Assembly (NCBI GenBank): GCA_944322745.1
Contig: CALUPV010000010.1
Span: forward strand, 1-57,902
Reading direction: 5' to 3'
DNA length: 57,902 nt
From: Candidatus Gastranaerophilales bacterium
Lineage (GTDB): Bacteria > Cyanobacteriota > Vampirovibrionia > Gastranaerophilales > Gastranaerophilaceae
Shown here: positions 40,887-48,312 of the stretch, piece after piece
Layout: every line of letters begins with the position of its first letter
Numbering within the stretch: the stretch's first letter is position 1
The notes under the pieces: generated by a model
What the model was told of the DNA's origin: nothing
Database searches by the model: none
The model's input: the letters and a program-made list of their open reading frames with translations, nothing else
Position numbers and translations under genes: made by a program

Positions 40887-42509
40887 TTAATTAAAATCTT
40901 TGAATACACTGCTTAATTCACCTTGCATTTTAGAAAGATAGTTTATATCATATTTGGGGTTAACTTGATTGTTCATTTTCATACTTGCTTTTTTTCTAGC
41001 CTGAATTTGTTTTGTAATAAATATATTCAATTTAGCAATACCAACACCTAAAACAAGCCCTGAATATAAATAACCAGCAATTTGAGATCCTGCTATTTTA
41101 AGTACTTTAGACTTAGTAGCGCTATCTGCTTTCTTAAATAACTCCGAAAATTTTAGCATTTTACCATTTTTTGTAATTTCTTTTGCATTTGGCAATAATA
41201 CTTCATCAAAAGATTTAACAGATGCCTTTGTCAACCAGCTAAAACCATACTTTAAGCCTTTTTTTGCACCATCTTGAGCAACTGGGTTATTAATTAATTC
41301 TTTTCCGCCTAGAGCTCTGGCTGTTAACTTAGAGACCATACCTCCAAGAATCAACCAGTTTGTAAACCCTAGCGTATCCTTTATTACACTTTCTCTAAGT
41401 TCATTACTATCTCTTGCAGATAAAAATCTTGAACCAATTGTTAATCCATACAAAAACTTAAATTGATTAATAGTAGGAACCTTACTATTAAATTGAATAT
41501 TAGATACCAAACTTGAAGGATTACCGATTGTTTTCATCGCAAACAATGGAAACCCAACCCCAGCTACTGTTTTGGCGACCTTAAATCCTTTAGATTTATC
41601 ACCTTCTTTATTATCAACGCCAACAAAACCATCTTGTCCTGTTCTTTTTTTAGTTAAATATCTATTTAACGGTTGAACAGACATACATAAAGCAGCACAA
41701 ATTCCCATTCCTAATAATGTTGAAGCAACCTTATTAGATTTCAAAGCTTTTATAAATTCTGGTAATTTTTCTTTGGTTTTATTTTTAAATGAATTAGAAA
41801 GAACAACCGCATTATCAACAAGTTCACCTAAACTTGCAGAAACTTCTTTTGCACCGGCATTAAGCCTAAAAGAAGCCTGTGCCCCTGTATCTTTAGTAAC
41901 TTTAGACAAAATAACACTTTTTAAATCTTTTACTTCTTTTGCAAGTGTTAATTTGTTTGTTCCGCTGGCTTTAGCCATCTGTTCTGTCTTATCTGCTAAA
42001 GAAACTAAACCGTTAACAATATCATCTCTTGCACCTTGGGAAACACTTTTCCACTCTGTACCATTCAATCCCTTAATATTTTGGAGAAATCCGTCAAAAA
42101 ACTGTCTTTGTCCTTCTGAAGTTTTCCATATATTTGATAAATTGTTGATAGTATCACCATTAGCAAATATATTTTGTGCTTTTACACCATATTTTTGGTT
42201 AAATTTTCCGGAAATAAGTGTAGCAGCACCTAAACCTATTAAACCAACACAAGCATGAATGAAACAACTTGCGCCTTCTCTAAATGCTGCTTCTATTCCT
42301 GATTGAGGACCTCTGTTCTTAAATTCAATTGCAGTTCTTGGAATTACCATTGAGCATAAATCGACAGCGCAAGCACCAATTGCAGGACTGTTATTTAATC
42401 CTCTTAATCCAGTTAGAACAGCTGTACCAGCACCTTTAAATGCTGTATTTTTATTATTTTTTTCGGCTTTTTTTGGTATTTGAAGTTGTGTATTTATTCT
42501 GTCTATCAT
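40887..42509 (-). CDS. Lineage-type membrane protein with N-terminal '-FKG-' tag
   Basis: A 540-aa protein. The N-terminus MIDRINTQLQIPKKAE... followed by NNKNTAFKGAG is a type seen in several proteins of this window. The rest has about five or six hydrophobic segments with Ala/Gly-rich turns (FIHACVGLIGLGAATLI, TLLGMGICAALCMSV, GYLYSGLVLGVGIAKL). The ends are basic. No known domain was recognised. It lies 17 bp after cca on the same strand and may be co-transcribed. Its location in the membrane is inferred from hydrophobicity alone. Confidence 0.7.
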   Translation of the reverse strand: MIDRINTQLQIPKKAEKNNKNTAFKGAGTAVLTGLRGLNNSPAIGACAVDLCSMVIPRTAIEFKNRGPQSGIEAAFREGASCFIHACVGLIGLGAATLISGKFNQKYGVKAQNIFANGDTINNLSNIWKTSEGQRQFFDGFLQNIKGLNGTEWKSVSQGARDDIVNGLVSLADKTEQMAKASGTNKLTLAKEVKDLKSVILSKVTKDTGAQASFRLNAGAKEVSASLGELVDNAVVLSNSFKNKTKEKLPEFIKALKSNKVASTLLGMGICAALCMSVQPLNRYLTKKRTGQDGFVGVDNKEGDKSKGFKVAKTVAGVGFPLFAMKTIGNPSSLVSNIQFNSKVPTINQFKFLYGLTIGSRFLSARDSNELRESVIKDTLGFTNWLILGGMVSKLTARALGGKELINNPVAQDGAKKGLKYGFSWLTKASVKSFDEVLLPNAKEITKNGKMLKFSELFKKADSATKSKVLKIAGSQIAGYLYSGLVLGVGIAKLNIFITKQIQARKKASMKMNNQVNPKYDINYLSKMQGELSSVFKDFN

Positions 42510-42724
42510 GCTTTTCTTGTCTTTTCCAAGGTTTTAATATATGTCCATAATTTTTTTTGCTATCTTAATCACAAATTTTTACATAAATTTTGCCGTCAAT
42601 AATTTTAACAAAAGAAAATTATCTTTGTAACAATATAAGATTTTTTCTTTACAAAAATAATATAAACATTAAAGTTTAATAAATATTTTCCGAATTATTA
42701 ATGTATAAGGGGAAATAAAAAACA

Positions 42725-42994
42725 ATGGAAAATCAAAATAGTATATTACAGAAAAATCCATTCGGATTAAATATAACACTTCCAAAGAAAACAATTCAGG
42801 AAGTACAAAAAGTTGCAAAACAAGAGATTGAAAATATAACAGTCAATCCTCTGGTTGATTACTTTGAAGAAAATGATAAGGTTTTCTCCGGGCAAGTGGC
42901 AAAAGAAATCAGAAACTGCCAAGCTCAAATATATGCGTTGGGGCAAGTTATGAGAGAAGGGCAACCAAAATCCACATTCAATGTAAAAATATAA
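42725..42994 (+). CDS. Small hypothetical protein
   Basis: An 89-aa protein, not recognised. It begins MENQNSILQKNPFGLNITLPKK, with an amphipathic helical centre (QEVQKVAKQEIENITVNPLVDYF) and a short polar tail. It has no membrane segment and no signal peptide. The ATG has an AAGGGGAAA site. It is alone between the minus-strand membrane-protein gene and tRNA-Glu. The AT-rich 215-bp region before it holds no other feature I can support. Confidence 0.55.
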   Translation: MENQNSILQKNPFGLNITLPKKTIQEVQKVAKQEIENITVNPLVDYFEENDKVFSGQVAKEIRNCQAQIYALGQVMREGQPKSTFNVKI

Positions 42995-43108
42995 AAATGT
43001 AACAATTTAAATTATATGTATTATTTATATTTTTGAGTTAGAATTGTTTTATCTAAAATTGTTTTCTTTGAGAATTCAATATTTTTATAAATTTTAATTA
43101 TTATCTAT

Positions 43109-43180
43109 AGCGGTATCGTCTAGGGGTCAGGATAGTAGATTCTCATTCTATTGACACGGGTTCAAATCCCGTTACCGCCG
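43109..43180 (+). tRNA. tRNA-Glu (anticodon CTC) with A1:C72 mismatch
   Basis: A 72-nt tRNA. The D-arm has GTCTAGGGGTCAGGATA, the anticodon stem GTAGA/TCTAT with loop TTCTCAT gives CTC (43142-43144), and the T-arm is ACGGGTTCAAATCCCGT. Six acceptor pairs form (43110-43115 with 43173-43178), but the first position is A against C at 72; the discriminator is G. No CCA is encoded. Either the first pair is naturally mismatched, or there is a sequence error at 43109. Confidence 0.88.
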
Positions 43181-43211
43181 TTTTATTTATTATTCGATTA
43201 TTGATGATACT

Positions 43212-43598
43212 CTATTCTTTTTCTTCCTTTTTATTTAATTTAGAAAGTCCAAATAATAAACTTAGAGCAACACCAATACCCGCACCAATTAAAGCATTCT
43301 TAGTATATGTTTTACCTGTTGTCTTGAAAGCTTTATCTGCAATTTTTTTCAACTTGTCCTTAGTAAGCGTATAAAATGTCTCAAACTTGGAATTAAGTAA
43401 CCCAATATTACCCTTATTTTCATCTTTAATATGTTTTAAAACACTATCAAATGAATCAAAATTAAGCCTATTAAGAAGTACTTTTGCACCCTTTTGATCA
43501 AACCTTGTCTTCAATACACCTAAAGCCGTACCGGCACTTGCTCCGACAACCATTGGTTTTACACAACTTTTGTTAGAATCAACGTTTTGAACAGACAT
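43212..43598 (-). CDS. Small membrane-anchored hypothetical protein
   Basis: A 128-aa protein, not recognised. It starts MSVQNVDSNKSCVKPMVVGASAGTALGVLKTRF, a Gly/Ala segment that may be membrane-embedded, and ends with a membrane helix (ALIGAGIGVALSLLFGL) and a KKEEKE tail. The middle is basic and helical. The layout matches the protein at 19046-19438 and may be a lineage family. The ATG has a GGAG site. There is no operon partner on the same strand. Confidence 0.6.
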   Translation of the reverse strand: MSVQNVDSNKSCVKPMVVGASAGTALGVLKTRFDQKGAKVLLNRLNFDSFDSVLKHIKDENKGNIGLLNSKFETFYTLTKDKLKKIADKAFKTTGKTYTKNALIGAGIGVALSLLFGLSKLNKKEEKE

Positions 43599-43787
43599 AT
43601 TATTTTCTCCTTGTATTATATATAAAAATAAAAAAAAAAAATATTGCCTTTTTACTTAAATTTTTAACATTTCGTCACACAACTAAATACAGGCCTTGTA
43701 TCCTCGCTTCGAAAACTTTCGTTTTCCCGCTCGGTCGGTCTGCTGCTTATTCGGGTTCGTTCGGCTCCGCCTCTCTCCACCCTACGC

Positions 43788-43817
43788 AAAAAATAAAAAA
43801 AAGGTCGCATCGCGACC
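43788..43817 (-). terminator. Second minus-strand terminator downstream of rplT
   Basis: A perfect 6-bp stem GGTCGC / GCGACC with a 3-nt loop, followed on the minus strand by a long T-run. The rplT operon already ends at 43947-43975, so a short RNA between the two, or simple back-up termination, is possible. Confidence 0.7.
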
Positions 43818-43946
43818 ACAGTCTTGTTATGGAGAAAAGGAGTGAAGGAAAATAAGTAATAAAGAAAATTGACTATATTACTATTATTCCCTCTTTATTT
43901 TATATATAACATATATACTTTATATATATTAATATTCTTTAATATT

Positions 43947-43975
43947 TAAAAAAAGAGTCCTTTTTATAGGACTCT
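43947..43975 (-). terminator. rplT terminator
   Basis: AGAGTCC pairs with GGACTCT (43954-43960 with 43969-43975); seven T follow on the minus strand. Confidence 0.85.
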
Positions 43976-44005
43976 CAAGAATTAGTAACATAAAAAATTT
44001 AATAA

Positions 44006-44356
44006 CTATTTTGCAGATTTTGCAGTCTCTACAATAATAGAAAATGCATCAGGCTCATTTACTGCTAAATCAGCAAGCATTTTTCTGTTTATAGCAACTT
44101 CTGATTTCTTAAGTGCATTCATAAATTTAGAATAGCTTAAACCATGTTGTCTAACAGCTGCATTGATTCTAACAATCCATAAACGACGCATATTTCTCTT
44201 TAGATTACGTCTGTCTCTGTATTGATATTTCAATTTTTTCATTACAGCAGTATTAGCGACTTTGAATATTCTGCTTCTTGCACCTTTAAAGCCTTTTGCT
44301 AATTTTAATATTTTCTTATGTCTTTTTCTTAAGACATTACCACGTTTAACTCTCAT
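44006..44356 (-). CDS. rplT: 50S ribosomal protein L20
   Basis: A 116-aa L20, full length. The start [23 protein letters not shown], then [23 protein letters not shown] and [12 protein letters not shown] are signatures. It binds 23S rRNA early in assembly and, in some bacteria, represses its own operon. It is last in the infC-rpmI-rplT operon; the ATG has a GAAAGGAAA site. Confidence 0.98.
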   Translation of the reverse strand: MRVKRGNVLRKRHKKILKLAKGFKGARSRIFKVANTAVMKKLKYQYRDRRNLKRNMRRLWIVRINAAVRQHGLSYSKFMNALKKSEVAINRKMLADLAVNEPDAFSIIVETAKSAK

Positions 44357-44385
44357 TTTTCAATTTCCTTTCTTCTTTAAATTTC

Positions 44386-44595
44386 TTAACCTGAACACTT
44401 CGCATATGGAAGTTCTTTTAATACAAGTTTCTTATGTGTAGCAGAAACTTCTATCATAGAAGAAAGTTTTCTCTTTCTTGAAGCACTTTTGTGTTGCAAC
44501 AAATGCCCTTTACCGGCTTTTCTTCTTAAAATTTTACCGCTGGCAGTAACTTTGTACCTTTTTGCGCCACTACGGTGTGTTTTCATCTTTGGCAT
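44386..44595 (-). CDS. rpmI: 50S ribosomal protein L35
   Basis: A 69-aa L35 (MPKMKTHRSGAKRYKVTASGKILRRKAG), normal length. The start at ATG 44595 has AAGGAG 7 nt upstream; an upstream in-frame extension into the leader has no site and is not part of the protein. It sits between infC and rplT, 29 bp from rplT. A hairpin (44688-44716) separates it from infC, so this gene pair may be separately controlled. Confidence 0.97.
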   Translation of the reverse strand: MPKMKTHRSGAKRYKVTASGKILRRKAGKGHLLQHKSASRKRKLSSMIEVSATHKKLVLKELPYAKCSG

Positions 44596-44687
44596 AGTTT
44601 TCTCCTTTTTTACTTGACTATACTTTCTTGACCAAAATTGCGACATGCCCCCGCAAAATTGAATCACAATTATATTGTAAAACAAAC

Positions 44688-44716
44688 AAAAATACACGCA
44701 ATAAGCGTGTATTTTT
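44688..44716 (-). terminator. Hairpin between infC and rpmI (terminator or attenuator)
   Basis: A perfect 12-bp stem AAAAATACACGC / GCGTGTATTTTT with a 5-nt loop, ending in T-rich sequence on the minus strand (TTTTTGTTTGTTTT). A TATAAT box (44669-44674 as its complement) lies just downstream in the direction of rpmI. Confidence 0.7.
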
Positions 44717-44737
44717 ATATTAATAAAAAGTTATAAA

Positions 44738-45253
44738 CTATGGTGCTAATATTGTAACAACGTTTCTTCCATCCATTGAAGGTTTCTTTTCTACAGTCAT
44801 TTTTTCACCTTCCAAATCGGTAAGAAATCTGTTCGCCAAATCATATGCCAAATGGTTATGTTGCATTTCTCTTCCACGAAGCATTACAACTATTTTAACC
44901 TTATTTCCTTTTGCTATAAATTTCTTTATACTGTTTATTTTAACATTGTAATCATTGACATCAATTTTATATCTTACTTTGATTTCCTTAATATCAATAG
45001 TATGTTGTTTTTTCTTAGATTCCTTAGCACGTTTTTCAATCTCGTACTTATATTTTCCATAGTCTAAAATTTTTGCTACCGGCGGTTCCTGATTAGGAGA
45101 GACTACTATTAAATCCAACCCCCTATCCTCTGCCATCATAAGAGCTTTTGATGTAGCTACTACCCCGTGATTATTTCCCTCGTTATCTATCAATCTGACT
45201 TCTTTTGCTCTGATATTTCTATTTAATAGCGGTTGGTTATTATCTTTACTAAT
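44738..45253 (-). CDS. infC: Translation initiation factor IF-3, with ATT start
   Basis: A 171-aa IF-3. The start is the rare codon ATT at 45251-45253. AGGAGG lies 8 nt before it, and the residues that follow (KDNNQPLLNRNIRAKEVRLIDNEGN) are the conserved IF-3 N-terminus. A start at TTG 45193 would lose that part. IF-3 normally uses AUU/AUC/AUA starts and thereby represses itself. N-terminal IF3-N and C-terminal IF3-C domains are intact (e.g. KIKVRYKIDVNDYN and KIVVMLRGREMQ). It is followed by rpmI and rplT on the same strand. Confidence 0.95.
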   Translation of the reverse strand: MSKDNNQPLLNRNIRAKEVRLIDNEGNNHGVVATSKALMMAEDRGLDLIVVSPNQEPPVAKILDYGKYKYEIEKRAKESKKKQHTIDIKEIKVRYKIDVNDYNVKINSIKKFIAKGNKVKIVVMLRGREMQHNHLAYDLANRFLTDLEGEKMTVEKKPSMDGRNVVTILAP

Positions 45254-45284
45254 GGTATGTTCCTCCTATTTCTCTAACGCAAAT

Positions 45285-45313
45285 ATTTTAACAGATAAGG
45301 TTTTACTTTGCAA
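45285..45313 (-). promoter_or_regulatory. infC promoter
   Basis: On the minus strand: TTGCAA, 17 bp, TAAAAT (plus-strand coordinates 45308-45313 and 45285-45290), about 32 bp before the ATT start. Confidence 0.65.
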
Positions 45314-45336
45314 ATACTATATATTACACATATAGT

Positions 45337-45372
45337 AAAATACGAGACAAGAATAAATTTGTCTCGTATTTT
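45337..45372. terminator. Bidirectional terminator upstream of infC
   Basis: Perfect 14-bp arms AAAATACGAGACAA / TTGTCTCGTATTTT with an 8-nt loop. It ends the LysM/EF-hand gene (minus strand), directly upstream of the infC promoter. Confidence 0.88.
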
Positions 45373-45386
45373 ATATAGTATTTATT

Positions 45387-46115
45387 TTATGCTGCATAGA
45401 AATTATCAAAAAATGCCTTTTTCTGATATTGATGATTTTCATATTGTTCTGTTCCTCTGTCTAAGGATGAGAAGGATTGATAGTTCAAATAATCAAGTTT
45501 TCCGTCTATTGAAGAAGCAACATCTCCATCTGTTTCATAGAAATTATCCCAATCAACATCAGCTGTATATAGGAAAGAAGCAAACTCTGCTGCATTTATT
45601 GCATCTGCATTATCGTCTATGTTCAAATTTTCAAACAATTGTTGATACAATGCTTGATATTCATCTTTGTATTCCTCATCAATTTCAGCACCTGCTGATG
45701 CCATATTAGTAAATTCTTGTATATTCCAAGTACCATCGCCATCTTCATCATATTTGTCTATATATTCTTGTGAGAATTCTTTTAAATCTGTTGAATATGT
45801 TGAAAGATCTAAATCAAACATTTCAAATTCTTCAACTTCTTCACCAGCTACAACAGCATTAAAATTATCCTCCCCGTTTGTCCAATCATCAAATTTATCT
45901 GCTTTTGTTTTTTCTTCCGCTGCCTTAGATGCAATAAATTGATCGGTTTCAGGAAGATTTAATTTTGCTCCGGTATATATTATGTTTATATCTTTTATTT
46001 GATTTTCTTCTGCAATTTGATTTACAACTTGCATAATTTCTGCATTAGATTTGCAGTCATAATTGTTTTTGGCTATATTCCATAAACAATCACCACTTGC
46101 TATTGTATAATTCAT
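45387..46115 (-). CDS. LysM and EF-hand protein without signal peptide
   Basis: A 242-aa acidic protein. A LysM domain is at residues ~1-54 (NYTIASGDCLWNIAKNNYDC...NIIYTGAKLNLP). An acidic linker follows, then EF-hand-like loops: DEDGDGTWNIQEF (canonical D-x-D-x-D-G) and weaker ones at DDNADAINAAEF and DGKLDYLNYQSF. LysM binds peptidoglycan/chitin, EF-hands bind calcium. The start at ATG 46115 has AGGGGC; in-frame residues before it lack a site. No signal peptide is present, so a cytoplasmic role or non-classical export must be considered. A second EF-hand protein is at 48313. Confidence 0.82.
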   Translation of the reverse strand: MNYTIASGDCLWNIAKNNYDCKSNAEIMQVVNQIAEENQIKDINIIYTGAKLNLPETDQFIASKAAEEKTKADKFDDWTNGEDNFNAVVAGEEVEEFEMFDLDLSTYSTDLKEFSQEYIDKYDEDGDGTWNIQEFTNMASAGAEIDEEYKDEYQALYQQLFENLNIDDNADAINAAEFASFLYTADVDWDNFYETDGDVASSIDGKLDYLNYQSFSSLDRGTEQYENHQYQKKAFFDNFYAA

Positions 46116-46320
46116 AATAAAGCCCCTAATATCATATATCTCGTAAATATATAAAAGCATTTAAAATCTTGAAATTGACTAAAAATAAAAAAATTAATAA
46201 TAAAATCTTCAAATACAGAATATATACGGGTTATACATCTTTACAAAAGTTAACGATTTGTATTTTGCTATCATATTTCGCTTGATTTTAATCTTTGTTT
46301 TTTATAAACTACTAACATAA

Positions 46321-46405
46321 CCGTAGACAGCTAGGGGGAAGGGTCTTAAAACAGCCCGTTTCTGATAAGCCAGAAAACCTTAAAACAAAAACCTAGCCGA
46401 GGATT
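46321..46405 (+). promoter_or_regulatory. Ribosomal L10 leader (rplJ leader)
   Basis: The sequence CCGTAGACAGCTAGG ... CCTAGCCGAGG matches the conserved shape of the L10 leader: outer helix CTAGG/CCTAG (46331-46335 with 46392-46396), GTAGACAGC on the 5' side and GCCGAGG on the 3' side, with the L10-binding kink-turn region between them. In other bacteria, L10(L12)4 binds it to repress the operon. Confidence 0.85.
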
Positions 46406-46462
46406 AACAATAAAGTTCATAAGTCAATTATTAGGATTGGTTTAATATTATTTGTTGATAGA

Positions 46463-46495
46463 TTTACGGTTTACCGTAAATTTTTTGTTTTACGG
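46463..46495 (+). promoter_or_regulatory. Switchable attenuator between the L10 leader and rplJ
   Basis: TTTACGG (46463-46469) can pair with CCGTAAA (46474-46480), followed by TTTTTT: a terminator. CCGTAAA can instead pair with a second TTTACGG at 46489-46495. The two pairings are exclusive, so an on/off switch that listens to the L10 leader is possible. Confidence 0.6.
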
Positions 46496-46532
46496 TGAAA
46501 TAGGTCGATACAAAACAAACAAGGAGCTAAAA

Positions 46533-47054
46533 ATGTCAACAAAAGCCTTCAAACAAGAAAAAATTGAAGCAATGAAAGAAAATTTTGCAAAGGCTAAAGT
46601 TGCCGTAGTTACTGAATATAGAGGCTTAACAGTAGAAGAAATCACTAAACTTCGTCGTGCGCTTCAAAAAGAAAACAGCGATTACATGGTAACTAAAAAT
46701 ACCCTTGCAAAAGTTGCATCAAAAGGAACTCAATTTGAAGTTCTTGCTGAAGCATTAAAAGGACCTGTTGCTATAGCATTCGGTTTTGCTGATGAAGTTG
46801 TACCAGCTAAAGTTGTTACAAAATTCATTAAAGAAACTAAAAAAGGTGAAATTGTAGCAGCTGCTTTAGATGGCAAACTATTAAATGCTAAAGAAACAGA
46901 AGTTCTTGCTAGTCTTCCTTCAAAAGAAGAACTTTATGCAAAAATGCTTGGCAGCATAAATTCACCTGCAACCGGTATAGTTGGCGCTATCAACGCTGTT
47001 ATGAGCGGTTTGGTTAGAGCAATGGATCAAGTTGCAAAACAAAAGTCTGCTTAA
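46533..47054 (+). CDS. rplJ: 50S ribosomal protein L10
   Basis: A 173-aa L10 with the start MSTKAFKQEKIEAMKENFAKAKVAVVTEYRGLTVEEITKLRRAL, and later GPVAIAFGFAD. The start at ATG 46533 has AAGGAG 6 nt upstream; an in-frame start in the leader (46452) is part of the regulatory hairpin and is rejected. L10 anchors the L7/L12 stalk and represses its own leader. rplL follows after 57 bp. Confidence 0.97.
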   Translation: MSTKAFKQEKIEAMKENFAKAKVAVVTEYRGLTVEEITKLRRALQKENSDYMVTKNTLAKVASKGTQFEVLAEALKGPVAIAFGFADEVVPAKVVTKFIKETKKGEIVAAALDGKLLNAKETEVLASLPSKEELYAKMLGSINSPATGIVGAINAVMSGLVRAMDQVAKQKSA

Positions 47055-47111
47055 TGACTTTCAAAAAATTATATTACTAATTACAAAAACAAAATTAAAA
47101 GGAGAAATAAA

Positions 47112-47483
47112 ATGAGCGTAGAATCAATTTTAGAATCAATTGAAAAATTAACATTAATCGAAGCAGCTGAATTAGTTAAAGCTATGGAAGAAAAATTCGG
47201 AGTTTCTGCTGCTGCTCCTGTAGCTGTTGCTGCAGTTGCTGCTGCTCCTGCTGAAGCTGCTCAAGAAGAAGCATCTGAAGTTAACGTTATCTTAGCTTCT
47301 GCTGGTGCTAACAAAATCGCTGTTCTTAAAGAAGTTAGAGCTATCACTGGTCTTGGCTTAAAAGAAGCTAAAGATTTAGTTGACGGCGCTCCAAAACCAA
47401 TTAAAGAAGGCGTTAAAAAAGAAGATGCTGAAGCTATTAAAAAACAACTTGAAGCTGCTGGCGCTACTGTTGAAATCAAATAG
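47112..47483 (+). CDS. rplL: 50S ribosomal protein L7/L12
   Basis: A 123-aa L7/L12. An N-terminal dimerisation domain ([31 protein letters not shown]), an Ala-rich hinge (~35-55) and the C-terminal domain [45 protein letters not shown]. It is the mobile stalk that recruits translation factors. AAGGAG precedes the ATG. It has the typical length and a terminator follows. Confidence 0.98.
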   Translation: MSVESILESIEKLTLIEAAELVKAMEEKFGVSAAAPVAVAAVAAAPAEAAQEEASEVNVILASAGANKIAVLKEVRAITGLGLKEAKDLVDGAPKPIKEGVKKEDAEAIKKQLEAAGATVEIK

Positions 47484-47516
47484 TTTTATTGCTAATTCTA
47501 AAATTATTTTTTCAAA

Positions 47517-47547
47517 AGAAAAGGAGTTGAATTTTCAACTCCTTTTT
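47517..47547 (+). terminator. rplL terminator
   Basis: AAAAGGAGTTGAA with TTTCAACTCCTTTT, then T-run. The stem is very similar to the terminator at 48185. Confidence 0.9.
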
Positions 47548-47658
47548 ACTTTTAATTTTTCTAAATATTAGTCTCTTATACTAGTCATCTTATTAATATT
47601 CAAATCTCAAATTATGTTGAATACTTATTCAGGTACTAAGATATTATGGAGATCTAAA

Positions 47659-48174
47659 ATGAAAAAAGTTTACCTATTATTATTGTCCTTCGCATTTTTA
47701 TGCACTCTTTCTGGTTTCGCAAACAGTCCTTGTGACAGCGAAATGAAAATGCAACCAAAAACTCAAACATCAGTTCCCTGTCAAAAACCATGCAAAAATC
47801 CTTGTGAAAAACCAAGTCCGCAAGCTTATGTTAAACCTTGTTCTTCTGAATGTTTTTTATGCACTAACAAAAACATGAAAACTCTTTTTACTCAAATGCG
47901 ATTAAGTGATACTCAAATTTGTACTGCAATGAAAATTCAAGACAAATATGAACTTGAAGTCCTTAGTTTAAATGAAAGATTAGAATGTGAAGAAGCAAAT
48001 CTTTGTCAATTAAAACAAAGTTGTGCTAAAAGAAGCCAAATTAATAAAGTAAAGAAAACAATTAAAAATTTAAAGAAAAAGAGAAAAGAAATCTGCAAAT
48101 GCTATGAAAAACAATTTAAAGCATTATTATCAGATCAACAAAAGAAAGCTTACAGAAAATATAAAAAATGCTAA
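47659..48174 (+). CDS. Exported Cys-rich Spy/CpxP-like protein
   Basis: A 171-aa protein with a signal peptide (MKKVYLLLLSFAFLCTLSGFA). A short Cys/Pro-rich segment follows (PCQKPCKNPCEKPSPQAYVKPC). Residues ~75-171 are helical and look like a Spy/CpxP (LTxxQ-type) chaperone: LSDTQICTAMKIQDKYELEVLSL, and near the end LLSDQQKKAYRKYK. Spy proteins guard periplasmic proteins or bind metals. About fifteen cysteines make disulfides or metal binding likely. The ATG at 47659 is preferred to one 45 bp upstream because the signal peptide begins there; GGAG lies upstream. Confidence 0.72.
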   Translation: MKKVYLLLLSFAFLCTLSGFANSPCDSEMKMQPKTQTSVPCQKPCKNPCEKPSPQAYVKPCSSECFLCTNKNMKTLFTQMRLSDTQICTAMKIQDKYELEVLSLNERLECEEANLCQLKQSCAKRSQINKVKKTIKNLKKKRKEICKCYEKQFKALLSDQQKKAYRKYKKC

Positions 48175-48184
48175 TAAATCATAT

Positions 48185-48214
48185 AAAAAGGAGTTCAAAT
48201 TGAACTCCTTTTTT
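48185..48214 (+). terminator. Terminator of the Spy-like gene
   Basis: AAAAAGGAGTTCA pairs with TGAACTCCTTTTT around a short loop, followed by T. The stem is nearly the same as that of the rplL terminator 670 bp upstream. Confidence 0.88.
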
Positions 48215-48312
48215 ATTTACAAGAAAAATCCATCAAACAAACGGTTTACTTTTGAAAAAATCTCATTAAGATGTTAGTACGGCATATTATGTAAATAAAG
48301 GAGTAACAATAT

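Larger units (their letters stand above)
43599..44005. other. 406-bp gene-free stretch with a GC-rich block and two minus-strand terminators
   Basis: This stretch holds the promoter side of the 43212-43598 gene, a GC-rich block at 43690-43787 with short hairpins (e.g. GAAAAC/GTTTTC), and two minus-strand terminators (43788-43817 and 43947-43975). The part between them (43818-43946) is AT-rich without an ORF that I can support. The GC-rich block contrasts strongly with the rest of the window. Confidence 0.6.

Noticed and set aside
45308-45709. 133-codon plus-strand ORF over the terminator and LysM/EF-hand gene
   Set aside because: Starts in the infC promoter region and is antisense to the EF-hand protein; no ribosome-binding site.
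46452-46532. N-terminal extension of rplJ
   Set aside because: The extension is encoded by the attenuator hairpin; the ATG at 46533 has the ribosome-binding site and matches L10.
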